NCBI RefSeq assembly: GCF_008711465.1
Contig: NZ_VXKQ01000001.1
Coordinates: 62,001 to 126,000, forward strand
From: Francisella sp. SYW-9
GTDB lineage: Bacteria > Pseudomonadota > Gammaproteobacteria > Francisellales > Francisellaceae
Direction: 5' to 3'
DNA length: 64,000 bases
Of this stretch, positions 43,800 to 52,233 are shown piece after piece. Under the pieces are notes generated by a model, which had not been told where the DNA came from, searched no databases, and was given only the letters and a program-made list of their open reading frames with translations. The translations under genes and the position numbers were made by a program. How positions within the stretch are numbered: the first letter of the stretch is position 1; every line of letters starts with the position of its first letter.

Positions 43800-45173
43800 T
43801 TAAGCTATATATAAAGGCATTACTTGAAAAAGTTTTTCTAGAGTTTCAAGAGCACTTCGGTTGTCTACTTTAACTATAAGTCTATCACCATCTTCGATTA
43901 ATAAATCATCAGCAAAGAATAATGGCGTATTATCATTTTTCATTATTGAAAGTATTCTTATACCTTTAGGAAGTTTTAGCTCAGAAATATTTTTTCCTAT
44001 CACAGTTGACATGTTTTCTTGACCATGTACTTTGATTTCAATAAACATCTCTTCACTATCTTCAACTTCATACATTCTTAGCATATCTACTTGAGTTAGA
44101 AATGCCTTAATTGTTGTATATGAAAAATTATGTGGAGATATAGATATATCAATAAGCTTTAAATCACGAGTTATATCATAGTACTCAGCACTATTAACAG
44201 TCGCAATAGTTTTTTTAGCACCTAATTTTTTAGCAAGGATAGACGACATTATATTAATTTCATCTGAGTTCGTTAGAGCAAAAAACATATCAGCTTCATC
44301 AATCCCTTCGGCAATCAATAAGTTATTGTTTACAGGGTTGTAATGTAAGATAGTTGACTTTGAAAGCTCATCTAGAGCAAACTCACACTTTTTAGCGCTT
44401 GGATCTATCATTTTTATAATATATCCTTTGGTCTCTAGAGATTTTGCTAAAGTTATACTTGCGTAGTTAATCCCTGCGATAAATATCTTTCTAACATTAG
44501 CTTTTTTAGGCTGGAATATTGATAAAATCTGCGATGAATATGCTTTTTCAGATAGATACATAGCTCTATCACCAGGTTTAACTAAAGTTTCAGTGTCATC
44601 TATATCTAGTTTTTGATTACCTCTATAAACAGAAATAATATCAACCTTAATATCACCTAAACCCAGATGTATATCTTTAATAGAAAAACCAACTAAAGGG
44701 GAGTCATCTGATACTTCAACACCAATTACTTGAACTCTTTGATCAAAAAAGCTAGATATAAAGAAAGCACCAGGTAAAAAAATCAGTTGCTCTAATCTTT
44801 TTGTTGCTTCAAAAAATGACTTTATAACCAAGTCAATATTATTTAATAACTTAGGAAATCTGTTATATTCAGTATCTCTAATTCGTGCTATTTTGTGTGG
44901 AGTTTTATAAAGCTTATATGACATGTCGCATACAGCAATATTTGTAGTATCATCAGATGTCACTGCTATAATCATATCTGTATCTTTGAAGTTTGCTTCC
45001 ATCATGATGTTGGGCTTAGTAACGTCACCAACAATAGTTTGTACATCAAAAGCAGAGGAGATAAACCCAAGTTTTTCTTCATCTAAATCAATAATTGATA
45101 CTTGATGATCTACGCTGAGTCTTTGAGTTAAATATATTCCTAATTGCCCAGCACCTAAAATAGCAATTCTCAT
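43800..45173 (-). CDS. trkA: Trk potassium uptake regulatory protein TrkA
   Basis: A 457-residue cytoplasmic regulator with two RCK modules, each a Rossmann NAD-binding domain (RIAILGAGQLGIYLTQ at the start; KIFIAGINYASITLAKSL about residue 230) and a TrkA-C domain. It gates the TrkH/G potassium channel. Length and duplication fit TrkA. No trkH lies beside it. Divergent from the suf operon. Confidence 0.9.
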   Translation of the reverse strand: MRIAILGAGQLGIYLTQRLSVDHQVSIIDLDEEKLGFISSAFDVQTIVGDVTKPNIMMEANFKDTDMIIAVTSDDTTNIAVCDMSYKLYKTPHKIARIRDTEYNRFPKLLNNIDLVIKSFFEATKRLEQLIFLPGAFFISSFFDQRVQVIGVEVSDDSPLVGFSIKDIHLGLGDIKVDIISVYRGNQKLDIDDTETLVKPGDRAMYLSEKAYSSQILSIFQPKKANVRKIFIAGINYASITLAKSLETKGYIIKMIDPSAKKCEFALDELSKSTILHYNPVNNNLLIAEGIDEADMFFALTNSDEINIMSSILAKKLGAKKTIATVNSAEYYDITRDLKLIDISISPHNFSYTTIKAFLTQVDMLRMYEVEDSEEMFIEIKVHGQENMSTVIGKNISELKLPKGIRILSIMKNDNTPLFFADDLLIEDGDRLIVKVDNRSALETLEKLFQVMPLYIA

Positions 45174-45253
45174 AATTACTTGTTATAATACCAAAATTGA
45201 TAGTCTGTTAGTCTAGCATACTAATCTAAGGGATTAAAATAATCAATTTTTTA

Positions 45254-45285
45254 TTTACATTCAACTGTTTTAAGACTATTATAAT
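45254..45285 (+). promoter_or_regulatory. Promoter candidate for the suf operon
   Basis: TATAAT at 45280-45285 with TTTACA at 45254-45259 upstream, spacing 20 bases (long), 36 bases before the sufR ATG. A second TATAAT at 45307-45312 lies too near the start codon unless the message is almost leaderless. Candidate only. Confidence 0.3.
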
Positions 45286-45320
45286 AGCAAAATGATACTA
45301 AATCGGTATAATATGTAATT

Positions 45321-45731
45321 ATGCTTAGAATAAGTAAATTACTCGACTACGGATTATTAGTTGTAGTTACAATAGCAAAAAACAATTCCTCTCCTTATAG
45401 CGCTGCAAAAGTTGCAGAGGTTACGGGATTAAATATTCCTACAGTACGAAAGCTACTTAACCAACTTTCAATCGCAGATATAGTAGCTTCAAAACGTGGT
45501 ATTGAAGGTGGGTATACATTAGTTAGAGACTCTCGAGATGTTACAGTCTTAGATGTAGTTGAAGCTATTGAAAAAGATGTTAATCTTACAGAGTGTTGTG
45601 ATATTCACAAACAATGCAGCTTAAAAAGTTGTACAGTTAGTAGTTACTGGAAGGTCTTAAATAGTCAGCTATTGCAAATACTTTCTAGTACATCAATTTA
45701 TGATATTGTCAACAACAAAGGCAAGAGCTAA
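45321..45731 (+). CDS. Rrf2-family Fe-S regulator of the suf operon
   Basis: A 136-residue Rrf2/IscR-type repressor: HTH in [26 protein letters not shown] wing, and a cysteine cluster [13 protein letters not shown] at about 94-106 that would bind a [2Fe-2S] cluster. It is the first gene of the suf operon, five bases before sufB, so it likely senses Fe-S status and autoregulates. Often named SufR or IscR-like. Confidence 0.87.
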   Translation: MLRISKLLDYGLLVVVTIAKNNSSPYSAAKVAEVTGLNIPTVRKLLNQLSIADIVASKRGIEGGYTLVRDSRDVTVLDVVEAIEKDVNLTECCDIHKQCSLKSCTVSSYWKVLNSQLLQILSSTSIYDIVNNKGKS

Positions 45732-45736
45732 ATAAA

Positions 45737-47182
45737 ATGAGTGAAAATTTAGATAAAATTATAGAGCAAGACTATGAACATGGTTTTGTAACAAATATTG
45801 AAGAAGAGACAATAGCAGCTGGGCTTAATGAAGATGTTATTCGTCTAATATCTGCAAGAAAAAATGAACCTGAGTTTTTATTGGAATGGCGTTTAAAAGC
45901 TTATAAAAAATGGCTGGAAATGAAGTCTCCTAGTTGGGCAGATTTAAACTATCCACCAATTGATTTTCAAGCTATTAGCTATTACTCATCACCAAAATCA
46001 ATGAAAGATCATCCTAAAAGTCTAGATGAAGTTGATCCAGAAATTATTGACACATATAACAAGTTAGGTATTCCTTTGCATGAGCAAGAAATGCTAGCTG
46101 GAGTTAAAAATATAGCTGTTGATGCAGTGTTTGATTCAGTTTCAGTTGTTACAACTTTTAAAGAAAAACTAGCTGAAGCAGGTGTTATATTCTGTCCAAT
46201 ATCAGAGGCTGTACAAAAATATCCAGATCTTGTAAGAAAATATCTTGGATCAGTAGTTCCTCAGGGAGATAACTTCTTTGCGGCATTAAACTCAGCTGTA
46301 TTTAGTGATGGTTCTTTTGTATATATTCCAAAAGGTGTAACTTGCCCAATGGAGCTATCTACATACTTTAGGATAAATGCTATGAATACAGGTCAGTTTG
46401 AAAGAACTCTTATCGTAGCAGACGAAGGTAGTTATGTTAGCTACCTAGAAGGTTGTACAGCACCCATGCGTGATGAAAACCAGCTTCATGCAGCAGTGGT
46501 AGAACTAGTTGCTCTAGATGGTGCAGAGATCAAATACTCTACAGTACAAAACTGGTATCCAGGCGATAAAGATGGCAAGGGTGGTATTTACAATTTTGTA
46601 ACAAAAAGAGGCGTTTGTCATAAGAACTCTAAGATTTCTTGGACACAGGTTGAGACTGGATCAGCTATCACCTGGAAGTACCCATCCGTAGTTTTACGTG
46701 GAGATAACTCTATTGGAGAGTTTTACTCAGTAGCTCTGACAAGACATGCTCAGCAAGCAGATACAGGTACTAAGATGATTCATCTTGGTAAAAATTCTAA
46801 GAGCACAATTATTTCAAAAGGTATTTCAGCAGGTAGGGCGTCACAAGCTTATAGAGGTTTGGTTAGAATATCTCCAAATGCCTCTGATGCGAGAAACTTC
46901 TCACAATGTGACTCATTACTAATTGGTAATAAGTGCGGTGCCCATACATACCCATATATTGAGAACAAGAGTAACTCATCGCAAATAGAACATGAAGCTA
47001 CAACTTCAAAGATTTCTGATGATCAGTTATTTTACTGTAAGCAAAGAGGCTTATCAGAGGAAGATGCTATTGCTATGATTGTAAATGGTTTTTGTAAAGA
47101 AGTATTTAAAAAGCTACCTCTCGAATTTGCCGTTGAAGCACAAAAACTTATGGAAGTAAGTTTAGAAGGTGCTGTTGGTTAA
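45737..47182 (+). CDS. sufB: Fe-S cluster assembly scaffold protein SufB
   Basis: A 481-residue SufB with the family's conserved order: [87 protein letters not shown] and the C-terminal [17 protein letters not shown]. Forms the SufBC2D scaffold in the cytoplasm. Directly downstream of the regulator. Confidence 0.96.
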   Translation: MSENLDKIIEQDYEHGFVTNIEEETIAAGLNEDVIRLISARKNEPEFLLEWRLKAYKKWLEMKSPSWADLNYPPIDFQAISYYSSPKSMKDHPKSLDEVDPEIIDTYNKLGIPLHEQEMLAGVKNIAVDAVFDSVSVVTTFKEKLAEAGVIFCPISEAVQKYPDLVRKYLGSVVPQGDNFFAALNSAVFSDGSFVYIPKGVTCPMELSTYFRINAMNTGQFERTLIVADEGSYVSYLEGCTAPMRDENQLHAAVVELVALDGAEIKYSTVQNWYPGDKDGKGGIYNFVTKRGVCHKNSKISWTQVETGSAITWKYPSVVLRGDNSIGEFYSVALTRHAQQADTGTKMIHLGKNSKSTIISKGISAGRASQAYRGLVRISPNASDARNFSQCDSLLIGNKCGAHTYPYIENKSNSSQIEHEATTSKISDDQLFYCKQRGLSEEDAIAMIVNGFCKEVFKKLPLEFAVEAQKLMEVSLEGAVG

Positions 47183-47224
47183 GATTGTAAATTTTACATA
47201 ATTGATTACTAAAAAGGTTAAAAA

Positions 47225-47974
47225 ATGTTATTAGAAATAAAAGATCTACATGTAAGTGTTGGAGATAACAAAAAGCAAATATTAAAAGGACTAAACCTAA
47301 CTATGAATAAAGGTGAAGTTCATGCAATTATGGGACCAAATGGTGCTGGTAAAAGTACTTTAAGTAATGTTCTGGCTGGTAAAGATGGTTATGAAATTAC
47401 GCAAGGTTCTATAAAATTTGATGGCAAAGATCTTGATGATCTAAGCATTTCTGAAAGGGCAGCAGCTGGAATATTTCTAAGTTTGCAATATCCTATCGAG
47501 ATACCTGGTGTTAGTAATGTTCAGTTTCTTAAAACAGCTTTAAATAGTATCAGAAAGCAAAATGGCAAAGAAGAAATCAATGCTATTGAGTTTATGAAGA
47601 AGCTTAAGCAAAATATGCAGGTTTTAAAGATCGATCAAAAATATATGTCTCGTGGTGTTAATGAAGGCTTCTCTGGTGGTGAGAAAAAACGTAATGAGAT
47701 GCTGCAGTTAATGATGTTAGAACCTAAATTAGCAATTCTAGATGAAACTGATTCCGGTCTTGATATTGATGCTCTTCAGGTTGTTTCCCAAGGTGCTAAT
47801 ACTATGAGATCTCAAGATAGAAGTTTCTTAGTTATTACACATTACCAAAGACTTTTAGATCATATCGAACCTGACTTTGTTCATGTTTTAGCAGATGGTC
47901 AAATAGTTAAGACTGGTGGTAAAGAACTTGCACTTGAATTAGAAGAGAAAGGATACTCTTGGTTAAACAGCTAA
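47225..47974 (+). CDS. sufC: Fe-S cluster assembly ATPase SufC
   Basis: A 249-residue ABC-type ATPase: Walker A MGPNGAGKST, the SufC-specific LSLQYPIEIPGVSN, signature GFSGGEKKRNEM, Walker B LAILDETDSGLDIDAL and an H-loop in VITHYQRLL. Powers remodelling of the SufBCD scaffold. Forty-two bases after sufB. Confidence 0.97.
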   Translation: MLLEIKDLHVSVGDNKKQILKGLNLTMNKGEVHAIMGPNGAGKSTLSNVLAGKDGYEITQGSIKFDGKDLDDLSISERAAAGIFLSLQYPIEIPGVSNVQFLKTALNSIRKQNGKEEINAIEFMKKLKQNMQVLKIDQKYMSRGVNEGFSGGEKKRNEMLQLMMLEPKLAILDETDSGLDIDALQVVSQGANTMRSQDRSFLVITHYQRLLDHIEPDFVHVLADGQIVKTGGKELALELEEKGYSWLNS

Positions 47975-47984
47975 AGGTTAAAAA

Positions 47985-49130
47985 ATGTTAATAGACAATA
48001 AATCTCTACCTACTACTAAGCAAGAAAGCTGGAAGTATACAAATATTGCTTCAATATATTCTAAAAATAATATTACAGAGATATTAAAAGAAGCTCCAAA
48101 AACAAAAGATTACCTTGAAGGTTTTAAGTTTGATACTCAAGAGAATGTAGTTATTATCCTAGACGGATCTTTAGCTATTGATTATAACAAAAAGCTAAAC
48201 CATATCAGTGCTTTAGAGTTTCATAAAGATGATAGAAATATGTCAAGATTAGCTATTGAGAATTCAAAGCATTTTGGCATAAAAGTACCTAAAGATACTA
48301 AAGATACTCTAAGCCTTATTTTTATAAATACTGAGATGGCTAAGAATAAGCTTACAAATGTTTCTTTAAAGTTAGATGTTGATATGTTTGCAAATCTTGA
48401 TTTAGATATTGATTTTGTAAATTTAACAGAAGAGTCTGCAATAAATTTATTTTTAGATGTAAAAGTTGCTGAATCTGCTAAAGTTAATTTTACAAACAAT
48501 GCTGATAATGCTAATAATACACAATTATTTACTACAGCAAATTATTTAATAAATCTAGATAGAGCTGCTGAGTTTAATGGTTTTAACTTACTTAACAAAG
48601 ATGCTTTATTAAGAAATGATTTTATCGTGAATCTAAATAAAGAGCATTCAAGATTTGATATTAGAGGCTTATATTTAGTTAGTGATAGTGCTATAGCAAA
48701 TGCTTGCTTTTTAGTTAATCATAATGCTTCAAATACTTATAGCAATGTAAACTTTCGTGGTGTTGCAAATGGTTCTGCTAAAGCTTGGTTTAATGCTAAG
48801 GCTGTTGTAAATGAAGGCATTGAGCAAATTCAAGCATTTCAAAATAACAAAAATATTCAACTAAGTAACAAAGCCGAAATAAATACAAAACCTGAGTTAG
48901 AAATTTTCTCAGATGATGTTGTTTGTACCCATGGTGCTACGGTTGGTCAGTTAGATAAAGATGCTTTATTTTATCTACAATCTAGAGGTTTAGAGCTACA
49001 TGAAGCACAGCATTTACTTTTAGAGAGTTTTGTTAAGTCTCAGTTAACATCTGATGATTTTCCTTTTAATAATGAGATCAAAGAAGAAATTGCTGAATCT
49101 TTAGATGATGTTCTAGAGTCCATAATATAA
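47985..49130 (+). CDS. sufD: Fe-S cluster assembly protein SufD
   Basis: A 381-residue SufD: TKQESWKYTNIASIY at the start, a beta-helix core, and the C-terminal SDDVVCTHGATVGQLDKDALFYLQSRGL that is shared by SufB/SufD. Ten bases after sufC. No sufS, sufE or sufU follows; the next gene is unrelated, so the cysteine desulfurase must be encoded elsewhere. Confidence 0.93.
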   Translation: MLIDNKSLPTTKQESWKYTNIASIYSKNNITEILKEAPKTKDYLEGFKFDTQENVVIILDGSLAIDYNKKLNHISALEFHKDDRNMSRLAIENSKHFGIKVPKDTKDTLSLIFINTEMAKNKLTNVSLKLDVDMFANLDLDIDFVNLTEESAINLFLDVKVAESAKVNFTNNADNANNTQLFTTANYLINLDRAAEFNGFNLLNKDALLRNDFIVNLNKEHSRFDIRGLYLVSDSAIANACFLVNHNASNTYSNVNFRGVANGSAKAWFNAKAVVNEGIEQIQAFQNNKNIQLSNKAEINTKPELEIFSDDVVCTHGATVGQLDKDALFYLQSRGLELHEAQHLLLESFVKSQLTSDDFPFNNEIKEEIAESLDDVLESII

Positions 49131-49227
49131 AAATCTTTTAATCTTTTTTATCTTTCTAATTAATTATATTTAGTAATCTGTTAAACTGAAAATAGTAAAT
49201 CAATAATGATAAAAGAGGGTATTTTCT

Positions 49228-49911
49228 ATGAAAAAAATTATTCCAATTACTTTAGTTAGTTTTTTAGCAACAAGCTCTGTTGCATTAGCATGTGATAAGG
49301 CTAAGGATAATAATACTATTCAATATACAACACAAGCTGAAACAACAGTTAAAAGTGATAGCATACTTGTGCAGGTTACAGGATATGCAACTACAACTCT
49401 ACAAGATCAGAATAATATCCAAAAACAAATCTCTGATGAAGTTAATAATATTGTTAAAGCTGATTGGAAAGTCAAAAATGTTGAGCAAAATACTAGTAAT
49501 AGTGGTGCATTAAATATCACTTTACAATTACAAGCTCGAATATCACAAAAAGATCTTAACAGCTTACAAAAAGCTTTAGAAAATCAAAAAGCTTCTGGTA
49601 AAAAGTTAGTTGTTCAAGTTCTTGACTATAATCCACCTGCAAAAGCTATTCAAGCAGCTAAGCAGAAGCTTATGATTAAAATCTTTAAAAATACTCAAGA
49701 ATATCTAAAAGATTTTAATAAAGAAACAAATAATAATTACACTATTCAATCAATTAGATATAGTGATACTACAAATAATTATAGACCAAGAAACACAGTA
49801 ATGTATATGAAAGCTGCTGCTAATGAGATGGATTCTAGTGCTAATAGTAATCCAGTAGCAGTTTCTCAAGATATAAATATTAGAGCAAATGTAACATTTA
49901 TGGAGAAATAA
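49228..49911 (+). CDS. Exported SIMPL-domain-like protein
   Basis: A 227-residue protein with a signal sequence ending SVALA before a cysteine (CDKAK), so signal peptidase I cleavage after ALA is likely; a lipoprotein is possible but the -3 residue is not canonical. The mature region (VQVTGYATTTLQDQ, LNITLQLQARISQKDLNSL, QAAKQKLMIKIF) follows the SIMPL/DUF541 pattern of periplasmic proteins of unclear function. One base before trxA. Confidence 0.6.
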   Translation: MKKIIPITLVSFLATSSVALACDKAKDNNTIQYTTQAETTVKSDSILVQVTGYATTTLQDQNNIQKQISDEVNNIVKADWKVKNVEQNTSNSGALNITLQLQARISQKDLNSLQKALENQKASGKKLVVQVLDYNPPAKAIQAAKQKLMIKIFKNTQEYLKDFNKETNNNYTIQSIRYSDTTNNYRPRNTVMYMKAAANEMDSSANSNPVAVSQDINIRANVTFMEK

Positions 49912-49912
49912 T

Positions 49913-50239
49913 ATGGCTTTAAGTAATGTTATAAAAACTGATGAAGCTAATTTTGAAAAGCTTATAAATAGTACAGATAAACCTGTATTAGTTGATTTTT
50001 ATGCAGACTGGTGTGGCCCTTGTAAAACCTTAGGACCTATTCTTGATCAGCTATCAAAAGACTATAAGAATGCACTAATTGTTAAAGTAAATGTTGATGA
50101 TAATCAAAACTTAGCTGCACAGTTTGGCATTAGAAGCATTCCAACTATGATTATTTTCAAAAATGGTAAGCAGGTTGAAACTTTAAATGGTGTTCAGACT
50201 GGTTCACAATTAGAGCAAAGACTTAAGGCTTATGATTAG
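49913..50239 (+). CDS. trxA: Thioredoxin 1
   Basis: A 108-residue thioredoxin with the active site WCGPC at residues 33-37, VDFYADWCGPCKT, the cis-proline in IRSIPTMIIFKNG and a normal C-terminal helix. Reduces protein disulfides in the cytoplasm. Almost overlapping the exported protein upstream, so probably translationally linked. Confidence 0.96.
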   Translation: MALSNVIKTDEANFEKLINSTDKPVLVDFYADWCGPCKTLGPILDQLSKDYKNALIVKVNVDDNQNLAAQFGIRSIPTMIIFKNGKQVETLNGVQTGSQLEQRLKAYD

Positions 50240-50347
50240 AGCGATATATAGTAGTGTAACTATATGCTGGTATGCTAACCAAGTAGGTGATGCCTCTCTT
50301 TTAAATGAAGGGATTATAGGTTTGAACATGATAAGAGAGTCAATATA

Positions 50348-50734
50348 ATGAGTGAAATTAGACCTCAATATCATTTTAGAAAAGTTAAAAATGATTTATT
50401 GATATGGGATGTTAAAAAAATAATAGAATTGACGAAGCACATTAAACCAAAAATAATAAACTTAACTGAAATAAAAGAAATTGAATCCGAATATTGGTAC
50501 GATTCAAGCCCAGAAAGACCTACATGTAAAAATATAGTAGATCATATGCGGTTAATTAATAATGCCGACTTAAAATATCCAATTATATTATGCAAAGAAG
50601 GCAAAATAATTGATGGTATGCACAGAGTGTGTAAAGCATTATTGCTAAATAATAAAGAAATTCTAGCTATTTATTTGGAAGAAGATATTAAACCTCACTT
50701 TATTAATGTTGATGTCAATGATTTACCATATTAG
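50348..50734 (+). CDS. Small ParB/sulfiredoxin-fold-like protein, unknown function
   Basis: A 128-residue protein. The segment YPIILCKEGKIIDGMHRVCKALLLNN has the pattern of ParB N-terminal/sulfiredoxin-like nucleotide-binding proteins (P-I-[IV]-x-x-x-G-x-I-I-D-G-x-H-R). No HTH domain follows, so it is not a plasmid partition ParB. An upstream WYDSSPERPTCKNIVDHMRLI is unfamiliar. It precedes an APH-like kinase by 14 bases, so the two form a pair. Biochemical role unknown; ParB-fold proteins can be CTPases or ATP-using enzymes. Confidence 0.6.
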   Translation: MSEIRPQYHFRKVKNDLLIWDVKKIIELTKHIKPKIINLTEIKEIESEYWYDSSPERPTCKNIVDHMRLINNADLKYPIILCKEGKIIDGMHRVCKALLLNNKEILAIYLEEDIKPHFINVDVNDLPY

Positions 50735-50748
50735 GAGAGTTTGCAGTC

Positions 50749-51630
50749 ATGAATGATGATTATATAAACGTTGATCTTGCATATAAGATTATTAAAAAGC
50801 AATTTCCTGAATATTCGCACTTAGATATTAAATCTGTAGAAAAACAAGGACATGACAACAGAACTTATCGGATTGGTAATGATATGCTTATCCGCATACC
50901 AACAGCTGAAAGTTATGCTCTTAAGGTGCCTAAGGAGCAAGAGTTGTTACCAATGTTAGCAAAGCATTTAAGTGTCGCAATTCCTGCGCCTATAAAAATG
51001 GGCAAACCATCTGATGATTATCCGTATCCATTTTCTATTTACAAATGGCTTGATGGAAGTAGTGCCAATCATGTAACTCTTGGTGGGCAATCATTGGAAA
51101 ACCTAGCTTTTGAGCTAGCAAACTTTTTAAAAGAGTTGCAAGCTATTACTAATGTAGAAGGCCCTAATCCTGGTCAGCATAATTGGTGGCGAGGTGATCA
51201 TATTAGTGTTTACGATCCTGGAGCCCGCGAACAAATTGCTAAATTAGCAGATATTATAGATGGCAACAGCGCTCTAGAACTTTGGGAAAGAGCATGCGCT
51301 ACTAAATGGAATAAAGCACCTATTTGGATCCATGGTGATTATGCCGTTGGCAATATACTCATCAAAGATAATAAATTATCAGGGGTGATTGATTTTGGTG
51401 GAACTGCTATGGGTGATCCCGCTTGTGATCTTGTCATTGCTTGGACTTACTTAAGCAGTAGAGCACGAGATATCTTTGTAGCTGAAATGCGCTTAGATAA
51501 TGATACATGGCTTAGAGCACGTGCCTGGGTACTGTGGAAAGCGACATTTGAACTTTGCAATATTGTAGATAAAAATAGTCAAGAAGCTTTGTTTCAGAAA
51601 AATATTATTGATGAAGTAATAAATTATTAA
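50749..51630 (+). CDS. Aminoglycoside-phosphotransferase-family kinase
   Basis: A 293-residue APH/ChoK-fold kinase: HDNRTYRIGNDMLIRIP in the N-lobe, catalytic loop WIHGDYAVGNILI with the H-G-D-x(4)-N Asp and Asn, and metal-binding VIDFGGTAMGDPACDL. The family includes aminoglycoside 3'-phosphotransferases, choline and other small-molecule kinases, and resistance cannot be inferred from these motifs. It lies immediately after the ParB-like gene and before about 600 bp of non-coding, decayed DNA, suggesting an acquired islet. Confidence 0.85.
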   Translation: MNDDYINVDLAYKIIKKQFPEYSHLDIKSVEKQGHDNRTYRIGNDMLIRIPTAESYALKVPKEQELLPMLAKHLSVAIPAPIKMGKPSDDYPYPFSIYKWLDGSSANHVTLGGQSLENLAFELANFLKELQAITNVEGPNPGQHNWWRGDHISVYDPGAREQIAKLADIIDGNSALELWERACATKWNKAPIWIHGDYAVGNILIKDNKLSGVIDFGGTAMGDPACDLVIAWTYLSSRARDIFVAEMRLDNDTWLRARAWVLWKATFELCNIVDKNSQEALFQKNIIDEVINY

Positions 51631-51732
51631 CATTAGATACTAAGATCACTGTGATTAAATTTATGAAATTACCAATAGTGCTGAAAGCCTTAATTTACAA
51701 GGGATTGTGGAATCTCTAATTAACGATTTAAA

Positions 51733-51830
51733 AATCGGTAGCCCCTCTGTAAGCTAGATATACTAATACTTGCGGTTATGGTCGCAGAAATTCCGTACCT
51801 TCCTGAATAGAACCCCAATATGGCGAGCCA
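51733..51830. other. Possible degenerate tRNA-like segment
   Basis: Minus-strand translation WGSIQEGTEFLRP, a stop, PQVLVYLAYRG resembles the spurious peptides produced by reading tRNA genes backwards (QESNLRP...ALPLSYRG type). On the plus strand GGTCGCAG followed by TTCC could be a damaged T-arm. The T-loop is not intact and I could not fold a full cloverleaf, so this is at most a relic. Confidence 0.2.
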
Positions 51831-52014
51831 AAATATCTCTTCTTTAGTTTATTTTGTTGATTGTTCATATTTCTAAGTGTTTAGTCTTTATTTTGATTAT
51901 CTATGATATCTATCTCTAAAGAAATATATTTTTTAAAAAAAGAAATTTTTAATATGAAATAAGTATAACTATAGATTTTAAAATTATTATAAGTTTAAAG
52001 CTTAAAAGGAGATT

Positions 52015-52087
52015 ATGTAAAAGAGTAACTTTAATAGATTTAATCAATTCAGCAGCTTATGAAAAGCTAATAGATAAGTCAATATAA
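52015..52087 (+). pseudogene. Small broken gene start with strong ribosome site
   Basis: AAAAGGAGATT precedes ATG 52015, but the next codon is TAA. One base out of frame, from 52019, reads KRVTLIDLINSAAYEKLIDK to a stop at 52085-52087. A single extra T after the ATG would explain this as a disrupted short gene. Very short, so uncertain. Confidence 0.25.
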
Positions 52088-52088
52088 A

Positions 52089-52103
52089 GCTCTCATAAAG
52101 AGC
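52089..52103. repeat. Hairpin GCTCT-CATAA-AGAGC
   Basis: Perfect five-base arms around a five-base loop, just after the broken short frame. No T-run follows, so probably not a complete terminator. Confidence 0.4.
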
Positions 52104-52133
52104 ATACTATAAAAGTAAGAAGCATCTAGTTTC

Positions 52134-52222
52134 TTAAACATAGATTAAAAAACTAACTTGCTGTATAAAAGTATTTATCTTCTAATTATTACATTAATAT
52201 TAAACATAGATTAAAAAACTAA
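52134..52222. repeat. Pair of 23-base direct repeats upstream of the HAD phosphatase gene
   Basis: Identical 23-base copies, beginning TTAAACATAGATTAAAAAAC, at 52134-52156 and 52200-52222, 66 bases apart start to start. The second ends 11 bases before the next ATG, so it is in the 5' leader. Could be a duplicated regulatory site or a recombination scar. Confidence 0.7.
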
Positions 52223-52233
52223 AAGGTTTATAA

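Larger units (their letters stand above)
51631..52233. other. 603-base gap with decayed sequence, repeats and no intact gene
   Basis: No frame of convincing length. From left to right: a hairpin CGATTT-AA-AAATCG at 51724-51737; a GC-richer stretch (51733-51830) whose minus strand reads MNNQQNKLKKRYFGSPYWG and onward to an in-frame stop, with a tRNA-like look; a short gene start with a good ribosome site but a stop after the ATG (52015); a hairpin at 52089-52103; and two 23-base direct repeats. The mix suggests remnants left by past insertions or deletions. Confidence 0.55.

Noticed and set aside
45307-45312. TATAAT just before the sufR start as main promoter
   Set aside because: Only eight bases from the ATG, leaving almost no leader; the upstream TATAAT at 45280 is more plausible.
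50232-50348. A 38-codon frame MIRAIYSSVTICWYANQ... linking the end of trxA to the ParB-like gene
   Set aside because: Starts inside the trxA stop region without a ribosome site, no recognisable family, and length is within chance; may be a remnant but not supportable as a gene.
50749-51630. Aminoglycoside resistance gene
   Set aside because: APH fold is shared by many metabolic kinases and nothing in the sequence points to aminoglycosides, so resistance is not claimed.
51770-51830. Minus-strand WLAILGFYSG reminiscent of phage integrase
   Set aside because: Only about ten residues fit and no catalytic Arg or Tyr region follows; the tRNA-like explanation fits better.
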